From positions 262,202,976-262,266,975 of the forward strand of contig NC_077230.1 of assembly GCF_027887165.1 (NCBI RefSeq): DNA of 64,000 bases. Direction: 5' to 3'. Positions within the stretch are counted from its first letter, which is position 1, and every line of letters starts with the position of its first letter. Shown piece after piece: positions 45,961 to 57,189 of this stretch. The notes beneath the pieces are model-generated. The model did no database searches, was not told the origin of the DNA, and saw nothing but the letters and a program-made list of their open reading frames with translations. The DNA comes from Monodelphis domestica (lineage: Eukaryota; Chordata; Mammalia; Didelphimorphia; Didelphidae). The position numbers were made by a program, and so were the translations under genes.

Positions 45961-46334
45961 GGAAAGGATGAAAATGATGTTGAGGCAATTAATCATAAGT
46001 CATAAAGAATATGAGAGTGTATTTAGTAGGATTAGGGAAGTGGGTGAAGTTTCCTGATTTGTAAAATGAGGGAATTGGTACAGATGGCCTTTAAGATCCC
46101 TTCTATCTCTCAATCTTTGATCTTATAGACTATAAAGAAGGTGTTTCAAGATTTCCATGTTGAGGAAGACGATGGCAGGAGACAAAATTAATAGATGACT
46201 AATCTATGTGATGAAGATATTGAGAAAAGTTCAATACTCTGGAGGTCAATAGAAGACAGCAAGTAAGATAGAGAAAAAGTCAAGTAGGTAGATGACATGG
46301 ACTTCAAAAATGATTGTAAAGCTCTTTAGACTTT
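45961..46334. other. SINE tail at 46045-46135, rest unrecognised
   Basis: 46045-46135 (gtttcctgatttgtaaaatg, tacagatggcctttaagatc, ccttctatctctcaatctt) is the 3' half of a CORE-SINE in plus orientation. The flanks are unassigned. Confidence 0.55.
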
Positions 46335-46510
46335 GATCAATCAATAAGCATTTATTAAATACTGGTATCTTCCAGATACTATGCTAAGTGTTAGAGTTAC
46401 AAAGAAAAATAAAAAACCATGCTTGACTTCAATAAAGTTTACATCCTTATAAAGAAGCATATATTCTGATAACATATTTGATGAATTATCAATGAATAAA
46501 AATTATTTTC
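46335..46510 (-). mobile_element. L2 LINE 3' terminus
   Basis: caatcaataagcatttatta, ccagatactatgctaagtgt, gcttgacttcaataaagttt: a reversed L2 end. Confidence 0.75.
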
Positions 46511-47552
46511 CCTTGAAAATAACTTGGCTCAAAAAGTATTTTTATCTCTATATACTGAGTGAAATGGGCTATGACAATTCCTCATCTTCATTCCTCATCC
46601 CTGGAGAGGAGTCTGTAATACTCCTAAATCCTATAAGCTCAGAAATGATCTAGGAAGAGAAAACAGGGTGAGACTATAGGCAATAATTGGAGCATGCTTA
46701 TACCCAGGCATAATGCCATTGCACTTAACATTCTAAGATATATAAAAATCCATTCTGTATTTTAAATTTTCCTTGGAAAGTGATCTTACATTTACCCTTG
46801 ATAATGAGCTTGCTCTCTCTAGGTCCTATTGTATGTATCATAATGAAAGGAAACTGCTAGGGATGCCAAAAACCTGAAACCAACTGTCCACTGCTGAGAT
46901 GCTAAATAGGCAGGATTTCTAATTGCCAGCTTCTTTTGTCTTTATAGAGGTCATCATAAAGGGACCATCTAAGAAAGAGGTGATACCAGTGTGGAGTGAT
47001 TATTCAGCGTCATAATCAGCCTGAAGAAACTCAAACAGCACGTTAGCAGGAGCCAAAAAATGCTGATTATAGACCATTATAACAGCAAAATGGGGGTGGG
47101 GAGGGGTTAAAGCTGAAGAGGGGGGGAGAATGGGAGGGAGAGGGAGAGAGGGAGGAGGAGAGAGAGAGAAGATTAATGAACTCAAAGAAAATGTGGTAAA
47201 GAGACTGGCTTCATTTTGATCAAAGGATCTTTTTTATATTTCATGGAATGAAACTATTATTTCTGCCTTACTATTTCTAATAATAATATTTAATCCCTTT
47301 ATGGAGCTCCATCCTTTTTTTTTGGTACTATTTCACACTTTTTATTAATGACTTGAAGACATAGATGGCATGCTTCTCAAATTTGGGGTTACATCAAAAG
47401 AGAAGAGAGAGCTAATTCACTGAAATAATGAAGACAACAAAGCATCTATACAGAGTAGAAAATGGGAAATTTCTAGAAGTATCTTCAGAAAATAACAAGA
47501 TAAAGTGCAATATGCATAATTGTAAAGATCTTCATCAAAAATCAATAGCAAT
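46511..47552. other. Unique, with a purine-rich tract
   Basis: Single-copy-looking. 47085-47172 is G/A-rich low-complexity sequence (gggtggggaggggttaaag, gagggagagggagagaggg). A T-run at 47312-47320. No exon. Confidence 0.4.
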
Positions 47553-47745
47553 TATCTAACCAAGATGGTAGAGTAGGAGAAAGCAGTATAGACCAGCCTA
47601 TACTCATTTCTACAATCCAACAAAGACCTACAAAATATACCAAACTGAGTCTTGATTTGGAAATCTAAAGCAAAGGTCCCCAAACTTTTTACTCAGGGGG
47701 CCAGTTCACTATCCCTCAGACCAATGAAGGGCCTGACTATAAAAA

Positions 47746-47770
47746 CCTAACCCTAACCCTAACCCTAACC
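47746..47770. repeat. Interstitial telomeric repeat
   Basis: A 25-bp perfect run of the vertebrate telomere unit (cctaaccctaaccctaac, continuing for one more unit), four units, inside the hAT MITE. It may be a chance expansion, part of the family, or telomere sequence added at a break. Confidence 0.95.
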
Positions 47771-47847
47771 AGGCAGCAGTATACACAGTGTGGAATCCCC
47801 TCCCCCAGATCGTCATTTACCATGCTGACATCTTCCATTGTGCAGAC

Positions 47848-47899
47848 ACATAATCCTTTGCACAATTCTCCTTCTAAGGCACCATGCAAAGGATTATGT
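47848..47899. repeat. Internal hairpin of the MITE
   Basis: Perfect 15-bp inverted arms acataatcctttgca (47848-47862) and tgcaaaggattatgt (47885-47899) with a 22-bp loop. Confidence 0.93.
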
Positions 47900-49470
47900 C
47901 ACAGGAAGTAGTACTATACATGAGCACCACCATGCTTTGTGGCGCTGCCACAGACAGTGCTCCTCTCACTGACCACCAATGAAAGAGGTGCCCCTTCTGG
48001 AAGTGTGGTGGATGCTGGATACATGGCCTCGGGGGGCCACATGTGGCCTGTGGGCTGTAGTTTGGGGACCCCTGATCTAAGGGAAGAAATCCAGTGAATC
48101 ATTTTGTCAGCCCCGGTTGGCATAGGGAGACAAACAGAAGACTGTACAGTGGGAATGGCATGTAGTCAGGAAGACACCATACAGAATTCTCTTGTACAGA
48201 GACTGAACTGGGGATTATGGTATGTACCTGAGAAAAAAGAGGTCCCAGATAGAATTTATAGAGGGTTTATGCTGTGTAGATAGCAAAAGGAGGAACAACT
48301 AGCAGCATAGTCACTTGTACTCCAAAGCTTGATTATAGATCCATTGTGACCTAAGGAAGAAACCTGCACCTAGAGGTGATCAGCCAGGATAAGGAGAAAT
48401 CATAGTGTTTGTGCCTGAGTGCTAAGCAAGGAACTGGAACAGAAACAAGCAGCTTTTATGTAACATTAATCTGGGCCAACAGCCTCTAACCCAGCTTCCA
48501 GACCAATATGAAACTTTCACTGAATAAGCACTATGTGAGTGCTGAACCTAGGGGGATTCTGCAGTTCTATCTCTCTGAAACTAGAGAGCCTTCTCAGTAG
48601 CTTACTCTAATTTGAGCAATATTCCAGGCTTCTTAGTCTCTAGTTAGAAACAAGCTCAATATTGTGTTGCCCAGACAAAAATATGAGTCAGGAAATTGTA
48701 AAATTCAGGCCAGGATCTGATCAGCAATCAGATTTCACTCTGGATCAGACATTTTGGGGTCCCCTGGAAGGCTACAGATCCCCAACATGATCTGCCCTTG
48801 AGATCCTCCAAAAGTTTGCCCAAACGAGCTGTCTAGCCCTATCATAAAATACTAATTAGGGAAGTAAAACTGGAAGAAAGAGTAAGCAAAATTATAACAA
48901 TGCCTCCACAAAAAGTTATTTTAGTAACAGATGCCAAAGACAAAAAAACCCATAAGAGAATAACTTCGAAATATCTCCTAAGCATACTCCAAAAAAGCAT
49001 AGGTTGAGTGCAAATTGAACTAGTATTCCTGGAATGAAAGAATCAAGAGGTTTTTTTTTTTTTTTTATGAAAGTTAAGAAATAATTTTAAAAACAAAAGT
49101 ATAAAGGAAATAATTACAAAATTCTTTGCAAACTACAAAAATTAAGTGAGATGCATGACAGAAAGACTTGTAAAAAATTAATAGTTTATTCCAAGAAGTA
49201 CTTTCCTCAAGCAATAGCATATTTGAAAATTCAAATTATCAATGAAACATTATTAGTTCTTTGAGAAAAGAAATATTAAAACAAAGTAAAAAGGTTAAAA
49301 AGTATCCCAGAATAAAATAATTACCCCCCCTAAAAAGGGCAAGAAAAAGCCAAATTTAAGACTACCTGAATATCATAACCAAACAAAAAGTTTAGACATA
49401 ACATTTCAAGAAATCACAAAATCAAATTGACTAGATCACCTAGAACAAACGGCAAAATGAAAAAAAAAAA

Positions 49471-50022
49471 TAATCTATTCATAAACTATAGTGTATAGTT
49501 GAAATGGAAGACTATTCTGCCTTGAGGAATGATGAACAGGACGAGTTAAAAAAAAAACTTGAAAAGACTTATATGAACTGATTCAAAGTAAAATGAGCAG
49601 AACCAGAACAATGTATACAGTAATAGAAATATTATGTGATGACCAACTATGAAGGACCAAACTATTATCAACAAAAGAAGGTTCCAAGAAAACCCCAAGG
49701 GACTTGTAATTTAAAAAAAAAATGTTATCTATAACCAAATAAGGAACTGTTGGAATCTGATTGCAAATCAAAGCAAGTCATGCTTCACTTTATTTCCTTT
49801 ATAAGTTTTTTATTATGTGATGTATGTCTTCAATCATGACATAGAGGATAGGAAATATATATTGCATGAAAAAAACTGATATAATTAATGTGTTTCAGAC
49901 AATTTACTGCCTAAGGGAGGGAGGGTGGGAAGGATAGAATATGAATCACAAAATGTAATAAAACAATTGTCAGAAATTGTTTCTACATGTAATTGAAAAA
50001 ATTTTAATAAAAAATCTATTGA
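49471..50022 (+). mobile_element. L1 3' tail inserted in the ancient L1
   Basis: ORF2 end and 3'UTR (gaaatggaagactattctgc, gaactgattcaaagtaaaat, gagcagaaccagaacaatgt, aaggaactgttggaatctga) ending in ttttaataaaaaatc. Flanks aatctattcat (about 49471) and aatctattgat (about 50011) are a likely TSD. It interrupts the ancient ORF1. Confidence 0.8.
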
Positions 50023-50374
50023 TCACAAAAGATTTAGCAGCCACAATCATCAAGATGTAGAGAATTTAGACTATATCCCCCTCAAAAAATTAAATATAAA
50101 GGATTACAAACAAAAATAATTTACCCAGCAAGATTAAATAAAAATCCACAGGGAGGGAATAGACCTTTAATGAAATGACTTCCAGGCATTCCTGATGAAA
50201 AGATTAGAGATGAATCAAATTCTAACGACAATATCACTTACAAAGAGAGATTTAAGGAAAGAAAAGAGCCTGTGATTAGCTTTGGGTGAGGGAAAGAGAA
50301 GAGGAGTAGAGCATAATATTTCATTAGGTGTACATACTAGTACTGCCCGCACTCACCATTATCTTTTTATAAGG

Positions 50375-50740
50375 ATCCAAGACAACTCTAGGACAATAAA
50401 AAAATATATCCATTGCCAAAGAAGTAACAGACAGAATTTGAGTGTGAATTGAAATATATTCTTCTTTACTTTATTTGCTTCATGAATTTTTCTCTAGTAA
50501 GCAATATGTTTCTTGCTTCACATCATAAAAAAGAGGGAAATAATGTATTATATAATAATTAAAATATAATATACATAATACAGATAATACCTGTCTTCTT
50601 GGGGAGGAGAAGAAAGAATAAGATATAGATTTCTGATTATAGGTAATGTGAGAGTTTATTTCTCTTGGATGAGCATATTTATTATTATTCATTATATTTT
50701 TAAAACAATTCACATGTATTATGGTATTGTATATTACATA
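50375..50740 (+). mobile_element. L1 3' tail, worn, nested
   Basis: gatccaagacaactctagga, ccattgccaaagaagtaaca, gagtgtgaattgaaatatat match the L1 tails at 40735 and 49730. It lies between ORF1 and ORF2 remnants of the ancient L1. Limits are approximate. Confidence 0.55.
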
Positions 50741-51190
50741 TTATATACTGTGTTATATGTCAAAAACTAAAATTAAATGGTAACAAAAAAGGAGTAGGTG
50801 GGAGGCAAAGACAGGAAAGTAACAGAGACAAGGAGTGAGAGAAGTAAACTTCTGATGATCATAAATGTGAACGTTAATGGGATGGACTCACCCATAAAAT
50901 GGGAAACGATAGGAAAGTAGTTTCGAAAACACAATCCAGTAACTATTTTTTTTAGAAAGACAAATAAAATGATTCATAACGAGACAAAATAGAAATAGAG
51001 TAAAATTGATAGTACTTTGGGCAATGTAAATGATGACAAGAGTAGAAATCATTATTCTCATACAAAACATTAGTAAAAAATGGACTTGATTAAAAACAAT
51101 CAACAGGGAAATTACATTTTTTCTGAAAAATACCTAAGACAATGAATTCATATCAATAATAAACATAAATGCAACAAATGGCATAATATA

Positions 51191-51489
51191 TATGTACATA
51201 TATATATATATTTAGAGAGATTGTTAAATAAGAGAGATGGTAAAACAATAATAGTTGGAGGGTGTAAATTTACCCCTTTTAGAATTAACCCTCAAAATTC
51301 AATTAACTAATAAGCAATAGACTGTGTTCACCTTTTCAACTTCAAGCTTGTCAGATGGTTGTGAGGAGTTTCTTCCTCCACTCCATCTCTTTTCAGATAA
51401 GCACAGATTCATAAGACTCTAGAAAATGGTTTTATTATCTTTAGGTTTTTTTTCTTTGCCAGTCTTATTAGGAACAATGCATTTTAAAT
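51191..51489. other. TA tract then unique sequence
   Basis: A (TA)n tract at 51193-51214 is followed by unassigned AT-rich DNA. Confidence 0.4.
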
Positions 51490-52585
51490 TTTTTTACTTA
51501 ATTTATTAATTTAGAGTTTTATTCCAGGATTACAAAAATCACTTTCTTTTTCTCCCCTCACTCTGACCCCTCTCATAGCCAACACACAATTCCACTGGGT
51601 TTTATATATGTCATTGGTCAAGACCTATTTCCATATTATTTATATTTGCACTAGGGTGATTGTTTTGAATCTCTATCCCCATCAACCCATGTGAACAAGC
51701 AGTTGTTTTTCTTTTATGTTTCTACCCCCACAGATCTTCCTCTGAATGTGGATAGTGTTCTTTCTTATAAGTCCTTCAGAATTGTCCTGGATCGTTGCAT
51801 TGCTACTCGTAGAGAAGTCCATTACATTCGATTGTACCACAGTGTATCAGTCTCTGTGTACAATGTTCTCCTGGTTTACAATAGTATTCCACCACCAACA
51901 GATAGATACCACAATTTGTTCAGCCATTCCCCAATTGAAGGGCATCCCCTCATTTTCCAATTCTTTGCCACCACAAAGAGCGCAGTTATGCATATTCTTG
52001 TACAAGTCTTTTTCCTTATTATCTCTTTGGTGTATAAACCCTATGGCTGGATCAAAGGGCAGATAGACTTTTAGTGCCCTTTGGGCATAGTTCCAAATTG
52101 CCTTCCAGAATGGTTGGATGAATTCACAACTCCACCAGCAATGAATTAATGTCCCCATTTTGCCACATCCCCTCCAACATTTATTCCTTTGCTGTCGTGT
52201 TAGCCAATCTGCTAGATGTGAGGTGGTACCTCAGAGTTGTTTTGATTTGCATTTCTCTGATTATAAGAGATTTAGAACATTTTTTCATGTGTTTATTAAT
52301 AGTTTTGATTTCTTTATCTGAAAATTACCTATTCATGTTCCTTGCCCATTTATCAATTGGAGAATGTCTTGATTTTTTGTACAATTGATTTAGCTCTTTG
52401 TAAATTTGAGTAATTGGACCTTTGTCATAGTTTTTTGTTAGGAAGATTTTCCCCCAATTTGTTGCTTCCCTTCTAATTTTAGCTGCATTGGTTTTGTTTG
52501 TAAAAAACCTTTTTAATTTAATTTAATCAAAATTATTTATTTTACATTTTGTAATTTTTTCTAACTCTTCCTTGGTATTAAAATC
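51490..52585 (-). mobile_element. 5'-truncated L1 3' end
   Basis: Minus-strand ORF2 C-terminus reads MGTLIHCWWSCEFIQPFWKA (start near 52158), with upstream HLTSSRLA-type sequence to about 52585, then 3'UTR to about 51490, where a T-rich run marks the poly-A. Indels break the frame: the protein ends about 100 residues after the CWWSC motif. Confidence 0.92.
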
Positions 52586-53234
52586 GATTGAGAAACCATC
52601 ATTCCTTTATTTTAAGGTATAGATTATAAGTCCAAGCTCTACTATCCAATTACATAGTTAATTTATAAAAGAATTCCTATCAAAACATAGAATTTTTGAC
52701 TAGTATTTTTTTCCTGTATACCATGGTCTCATCTATTAAGAAAATACAGACTTTACTAAAGAAAAAAAAATCTGGATATCCATGTCCTAATTAATTTTAC
52801 AATGGATACTGTTGTCAGTGAAAGTTAGAGTCCTTCAAATTAATCAGAAAGTTGGTAGGATGTAAGGTAGCATAATGGTTAGAGTTCTGGAATTGGGGTC
52901 AAGAAATGGGTTTAAATTCAAATTCTGAAAGGCCTCTGGTTGTGTGAAACCAGCACTTAATCTGGCTGAGTCTAAGGGAGTTTGTCTTTCCATCTATATC
53001 TATTCAAGCAGTTATTTACATATTTATCTGTTTATTTATTCACTTATTTATTTGTTGGTTTGTTGATTGTCTGGAGACTATATTTCCCTATCTTACCCTG
53101 ACTATAAGTATGGCAACCAATCAATGGCTGATTCCAATACTGATCATGAGGGAAGCTTTAACATCCTTTGTTTGTAGGGCCTTCATAAGGAACATTCCTA
53201 GATGCTCACCATATTGATTCATATCTTGCTTTTC
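52586..53234. other. Unique with a SINE fragment at 52858-52985
   Basis: 52858-52985 (gtaaggtagcataatggtta, tggaattggggtcaagaaat, agcacttaatctggctgag) is a worn plus-strand CORE-SINE. 53000-53060 is TTTA-rich. Confidence 0.55.
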
Positions 53235-53400
53235 ATTCATTATTAAGTCCTATCTGACTTTTCATGAATGCATTTGGGCTTTTCTTGATAAAGATACTAG
53301 AGTGATTTGCCATTTTCTTCTCCAGCTCATTTTTCAAAGAAGGAACTAAGGCAAAAAGGACTAAGTGACTTGCCCAGGGTCTTGGTGCCAGATTTTATAT
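53235..53400 (-). mobile_element. CORE-SINE with RTE-like tail
   Basis: Reversed tail and core: gcatttgggcttttcttgat, aaagatactagagtgatttg, ccattttcttctccagctc, gtgacttgcccagggtctt. Confidence 0.8.
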
Positions 53401-53804
53401 CAGCTTTAGTGATATCATATTTAAGAATTTCTGAACTTCAGCAATCTACCTGCCCATAGCATGGACTACCTAAGCAAATCACCACATTTAGCCCAACTTT
53501 CTAAGACTATAAATTAAGGATTAGTTGTGATCTCTAACTATTGAAAGTATGCTCAAGTGAAGGACCTGCACATGAATGAAATCACAAGTCCTTAATATAT
53601 TTGATATTTTGAAGACCACCAAGGATTGTCCAACATAGCCACATATTCTACACTCCTACTCCCATTTTCTTTAATGGGAGGATATTAAAGAAGAATGGGC
53701 AAGAGTAGTTAAATTGGAAGCTATCTTATCTTCTTCGGACAAATATTCAAAATCAAGTAGGCTTTTTTAAATATAAAAATACTTTCAAAAATAAATGGAA
53801 GAGT
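53401..53804. other. No recognised feature
   Basis: Unique AT-rich sequence. Confidence 0.35.
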
Positions 53805-53980
53805 GGTTAGGTACAGTGGGTAGAGCACCAAACCTAGAATCTGGAGGTCTTGGGTTCAAATCTGTCTTCAGATACTTCCTAGATATGTGACTCTGGGCAA
53901 ATTACTCAGTCCCAGTTGCCTAGCTCTTGCCATTCCTCTGTCTTAGAGTTGATACTGATTCAAGTTAAGGATTTCATAAA
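53805..53980 (+). mobile_element. tRNA-derived SINE
   Basis: gagtggttaggtacagtggg, tctggaggtcttgggttcaa, gactctgggcaaattactca, gcctagctcttgccattcct, ttgatactgattcaagttaa. Diverged, no TSD found. Confidence 0.8.
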
Positions 53981-54339
53981 ATATAGAGATATTTGTAGCC
54001 CCAAGGATTGGTAATTCTTTGCCTGAATACTGAATACTGAATGGAAGTTTCTGAATACTTCCATTCAAACTAGAGAGAGGAAAATATAAACATTCATAAG
54101 CCATCCACCCCATCTTGCTGTAATACTTAGGCAATAATTTAATGTTCATAAAATTGATGTATGTTCCTTTGAAGAGGAATACATTTGGTATCATTTCTAA
54201 TGACTCCACAATTATATGCAAGAACTTTTACTTGATAAAAATTAATAATTTCAGAAGGCTTTTAAATCTTGAGGCTTTAATTCCAAATGGGGAATTGTGT
54301 CAAATTCCTGTAAATTTCAGAATAACTAACTGCAGCTAG
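53981..54339. other. Unique; small hairpin
   Basis: A perfect 11-bp inverted repeat tgaatggaagt / acttccattca (54038-54048, 54057-54067) with an 8-bp loop. Otherwise unassigned. Confidence 0.5.
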
Positions 54340-55240
54340 TACTGAAATATAAATGTTAGTTGGTACCATTTCCTTTGATTTTGACACAGCCTATTTTGCA
54401 AAGCATATAAAGTAGAATGGCAAAGTGTCATTTGATTGCATCTAATATATAAATCTCGATAAAAGGCCGCGTACTAGTTAATACATCAGCTTTACCTAGA
54501 ATGCATTCGGCTGCTGACAAATAGAATAAATAGCTGGGATCGATCATCGCAAAAGCTGCTGAGATGTTAAGATCCTAAGGCCTTTGTAATATCCATCATC
54601 AATTTTCCACCTCTTTAGTAGCCAAGTTGGTACCTTTTACTCACCAGATTTTTTAAAATGTAATTTACAGGATAATGGAATGTCAAATTAGAATCCAGCC
54701 AAACACTTGGTTATTTAAAGTTTCCTGGTTCATTAGAAAGTTACTCTTGAAAAGAGATATATAAAATACTATTAGTGACTCCACTAATCTTCTGTCAACA
54801 TTCTAATGGCAATATATTTGTTTTACAAGAATTTATCTTTCCCTAATAAATCACACTTCAAGAGCTCTAACATCTAATTACTGATTTACGCTTATCGGAT
54901 ACATTATCTTATAATGAACATGAAGCCTATTAGAACAAGTAGTTCACGGCAAGTTCAAACACTGGGGAACAGTAATTTGGTAATTCCTGCAAGCGGCAAT
55001 AGTCTGATTCTGCTGGCGGTCACCAGTGGAACATAGAAGTGATGAGCCTAGAATCTGCCATTCACCTGCCACATGCCAAATAATGGTTTCAGGCACTCTT
55101 TGCCTGCTGACAGGCATTTAGTTATCCACCACTTAGCAAAAGCAAATGATTACAGAAAATAAAGGATGATAGATAATTAATTAGTGTGCATAAACATTAA
55201 GTGCCAGCCATAACATGTAAGAATAAATGAGAAACCAGTC
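54340..55240. promoter_or_regulatory. Candidate conserved non-coding element
   Basis: About 900 bp free of any repeat I know, in a window otherwise saturated with them. It keeps several CpGs in AT-rich DNA (aaaggccgcgtactag, gggatcgatcatcgc, tttacgcttatcgg, ctgctggcggtcacc) and has dense homeodomain-type TAAT words (gataattaattagtgtgc, ttactgatttacg). These are traits of developmental enhancers. Conservation itself cannot be seen from one sequence. Confidence 0.45.
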
Positions 55241-55609
55241 AGTCTCTTTGTTCAGACTCTTATTTCAAGACTTCAAATACTTCAAATGATTTGTGAGTTC
55301 ATCCATGTGGATATCCAATTTAACAAAAATTTTTTAATCACTGGCTATGTTCAAGAAGTATAAAAAGCCAAAAATAAAATATACTGCCTGTCTTCCATTC
55401 TGCTGTGGGGAGTAGGGGGAGGCAAACACAATTATTAAACATAATTAATATAGCATAATTTGAGGAGAGTGCCCTTAAGATCATAGGTGCTCGACCTAAA
55501 GGAAGTTCAGAAACCATTTGGTCTAATCCCTTTTTCTTACAAATGAGGAAACTGAGGTTACATAGTCTTCACAATCATATTGAATTACATCTTTTAGAAA
55601 GTTAAGAAT
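55241..55609. other. Worn L2 and MIR-like fragments
   Basis: 55320-55470 has reversed L2 3' words (aatcactggctatgttcaag, tactgcctgtcttccattct). 55478-55575 is a reversed MIR-like core (ttggtctaatccctttttct, acaaatgaggaaactgaggt). Both minus-strand. Confidence 0.55.
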
Positions 55610-55958
55610 TTCAAGAGTCATATTGGTGTTCTGGCAGGCTTTCGGGGTCTGGATGTTGCCTTGGGCTTGGGTTCCAAACCTGGAACAGTAAATGTGGGGT
55701 AGTGCTATGTGGCTTGCTCTTCACTCCTTGTTATAACCTCCTGGTGACTGTGCTTCCCCTCACCCCAGTGCCCCAGATGTTCTCTGCTTACTTTGGGGGT
55801 TGTTTTTTTTTTCTTGAAAGTTGTTTCACTCTGTCTCCTTGTTGGTTCTTTCTCTCCTGTATTTGTTTTGTGGTGTTTTTTTAAAATATTGGTTGGAGAG
55901 GATTCTTGTGGCAACTCTGATCTTCTCTGCTTTACTCCACCATCTTGGCTTTGCCCCT
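55610..55958 (-). mobile_element. Orphan L1 5'UTR
   Basis: The plus strand ends ctccaccatcttggctttgc at about 55935-55955, the reverse of an L1 5' end. The C/T-rich sequence to its left is 5'UTR. No ORF1 follows on the minus strand below 55610. The overlapping open frames at 55702-56046 are not recognised proteins. Confidence 0.6.
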
Positions 55959-56529
55959 GGAACCCTGTCCTATACTGGTGTTCTAAGCACTCCCTTATTG
56001 CCATGAATCCATAGCTTTCTGTTTTTCTATCTTCAAAAATGTTCATAACCTAGTGGCCAGTCTTCTGGAGAAAAACCAGTTCTACTTTACCTCAATTGCT
56101 TATTAGATGTCAAATACAGAGCCTATTTATCACTCACTGGATCCCATACCTGCATTGTTTCTGTCTTTGTAGGACCTGCCAGAGCTTGTATTCTCTTAAC
56201 AATGCCTTAGAGAAGCAAGGGTTCATTTCCGTGCTATGAAGCATGAGTAGAACATCAGTGGAGTATTACTGACTGATTTCTTTTTTAAAAATTAAAAAAA
56301 AAGGAGAGAACCTTCATCATCACGACTAATTGATTGAGGCACTCACGTCTATCACTAATGATGGAATCACACTATCCTTTGGGAATTAATGGCCCATAAA
56401 TCTCAATATTCCCCACTGAAAAGTAAACCTCAGAGACATTTTATTTTCAAAAATTCTCTCATTTCCCAAACATTTGGGGATTTTTTAGTGTAACTTGGGA
56501 CCCACAGAGGACAAGTGTTTAGATGAGGA
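55959..56529. other. No recognised feature
   Basis: Unique AT-rich sequence. Confidence 0.35.
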
Positions 56530-56575
56530 TACCTTCAGTTCCCAAATTCTATAGATTCTACCTATTATCCTCCTA
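56530..56575 (+). repeat. Exact 46-bp direct repeat, copy 1
   Basis: Begins taccttcagttcccaaattc and ends cctattatcctccta. Identical to 57956-58001. The flanks of the two copies are unrelated. Confidence 0.95.
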
Positions 56576-56664
56576 GATGTTACCCAGACTTAGGAAAGAG
56601 TAGAAGAGGAAAGGAGAGAATAAGAAACTGAAAAAAAACACCTTAAAATTTGCTTATCATTCAT
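56576..56664. other. No recognised feature
   Basis: Short purine-rich unique stretch. Confidence 0.3.
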
Positions 56665-57130
56665 TCAACAAATATTTTAAAGTATCCTCTTTCTTAAAAT
56701 CACCGTTGGGAGGTCCTAGATTCAAATATATCTTCAGACACTTCCCAGTTGTATGACCCTGGGCAAGTCCCTTACTCCCCATTGCCTAGATCTTACCACA
56801 CCTTCTGCCTTGGAATCAATACACAATATTGATTCTAACATGTAAAGTAAGGGTTAAAAATAATCATGGTGTTAGTATAGTAAACACAAGTTATACATCA
56901 GACAAAGCATAGTACTTGCTTTTATGAGATTTAAAATCTCATAGGAGTGATAAAACCTACACATAAGTATAATACATATTAAGACATGATTAGAGCTGAA
57001 TAAGATGAATATAATCAGATGAAACTAATTGAACATTGTAGTTATTTGAGAGGGAGATGAAGAGGAAGGTATGTGAATAAGGAAGTATATTAATATTTTG
57101 AAGATAAACATTGACTACTGGATATAAGGA
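56665..57130 (-). mobile_element. L2 LINE with a nested SINE
   Basis: The reversed L2 terminus (cattcaacaaatattttaaa) begins near 56665, and L2 words resume after the SINE (gcatagtacttgcttttatg, gagatttaaaatctcatagg). The SINE occupies about 56704-56866. Confidence 0.6.
56704..56866 (+). mobile_element. tRNA-derived SINE, 5' truncated
   Basis: gttgggaggtcctagattca, tgaccctgggcaagtccctt, ccccattgcctagatcttac, ttctgccttggaatcaatac, aaagtaagggttaaaaat. Confidence 0.88.
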
Positions 57131-57189
57131 GAAAGGACTCTAGGAAGATTATAAATATGTTCAAATGTTAATTATTATTATTATTATAG

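Larger units (their letters stand above)
47663..48082. mobile_element. hAT MITE with 8-bp TSDs
   Basis: Element 47671-48074 (404 bp). Ends are inverted repeats: left caaaggtccccaaactttt, right (reversed) caggggtccccaaactaca. Flanks atctaaag (47663-47670) and atctaagg (48075-48082) are an 8-bp TSD with one mismatch, diagnostic of hAT. No transposase is present. Charlie-like termini of this sort occur in families reported in opossum and other tetrapods (for example OposCharlie types); the exact family is unproven. The target was the 5'UTR of the ancient L1. Confidence 0.92.
47553..51190 (+). mobile_element. Ancient L1, nested and broken
   Basis: 5'UTR from about 47553 (taaccaagatggtagagtag) to about 48900. 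Worn ORF1 near 49355-49455 (RLPEYHNQ, SLDITFQEI-like, matching the RRM region of the 1-5532 L1), then ORF1 C-terminus at 50030-50230 (ITKDLAA; LPSKIK; TFNE). The start of ORF2 endonuclease is at about 50855-51186 (NVNGMDSPIK; ISIINI-A-NGI). A hAT MITE (47671-48074) and two L1 3' tails (49471-50022 and about 50375-50740) interrupt it. Many stops and indels. The endonuclease part trails off near 51190. Confidence 0.75.

Noticed and set aside
51691-52066. Plus-strand frames of 127 and 106 residues
   Set aside because: Antisense shadows of the L1 ORF2 C-terminus, which reads correctly on the minus strand.
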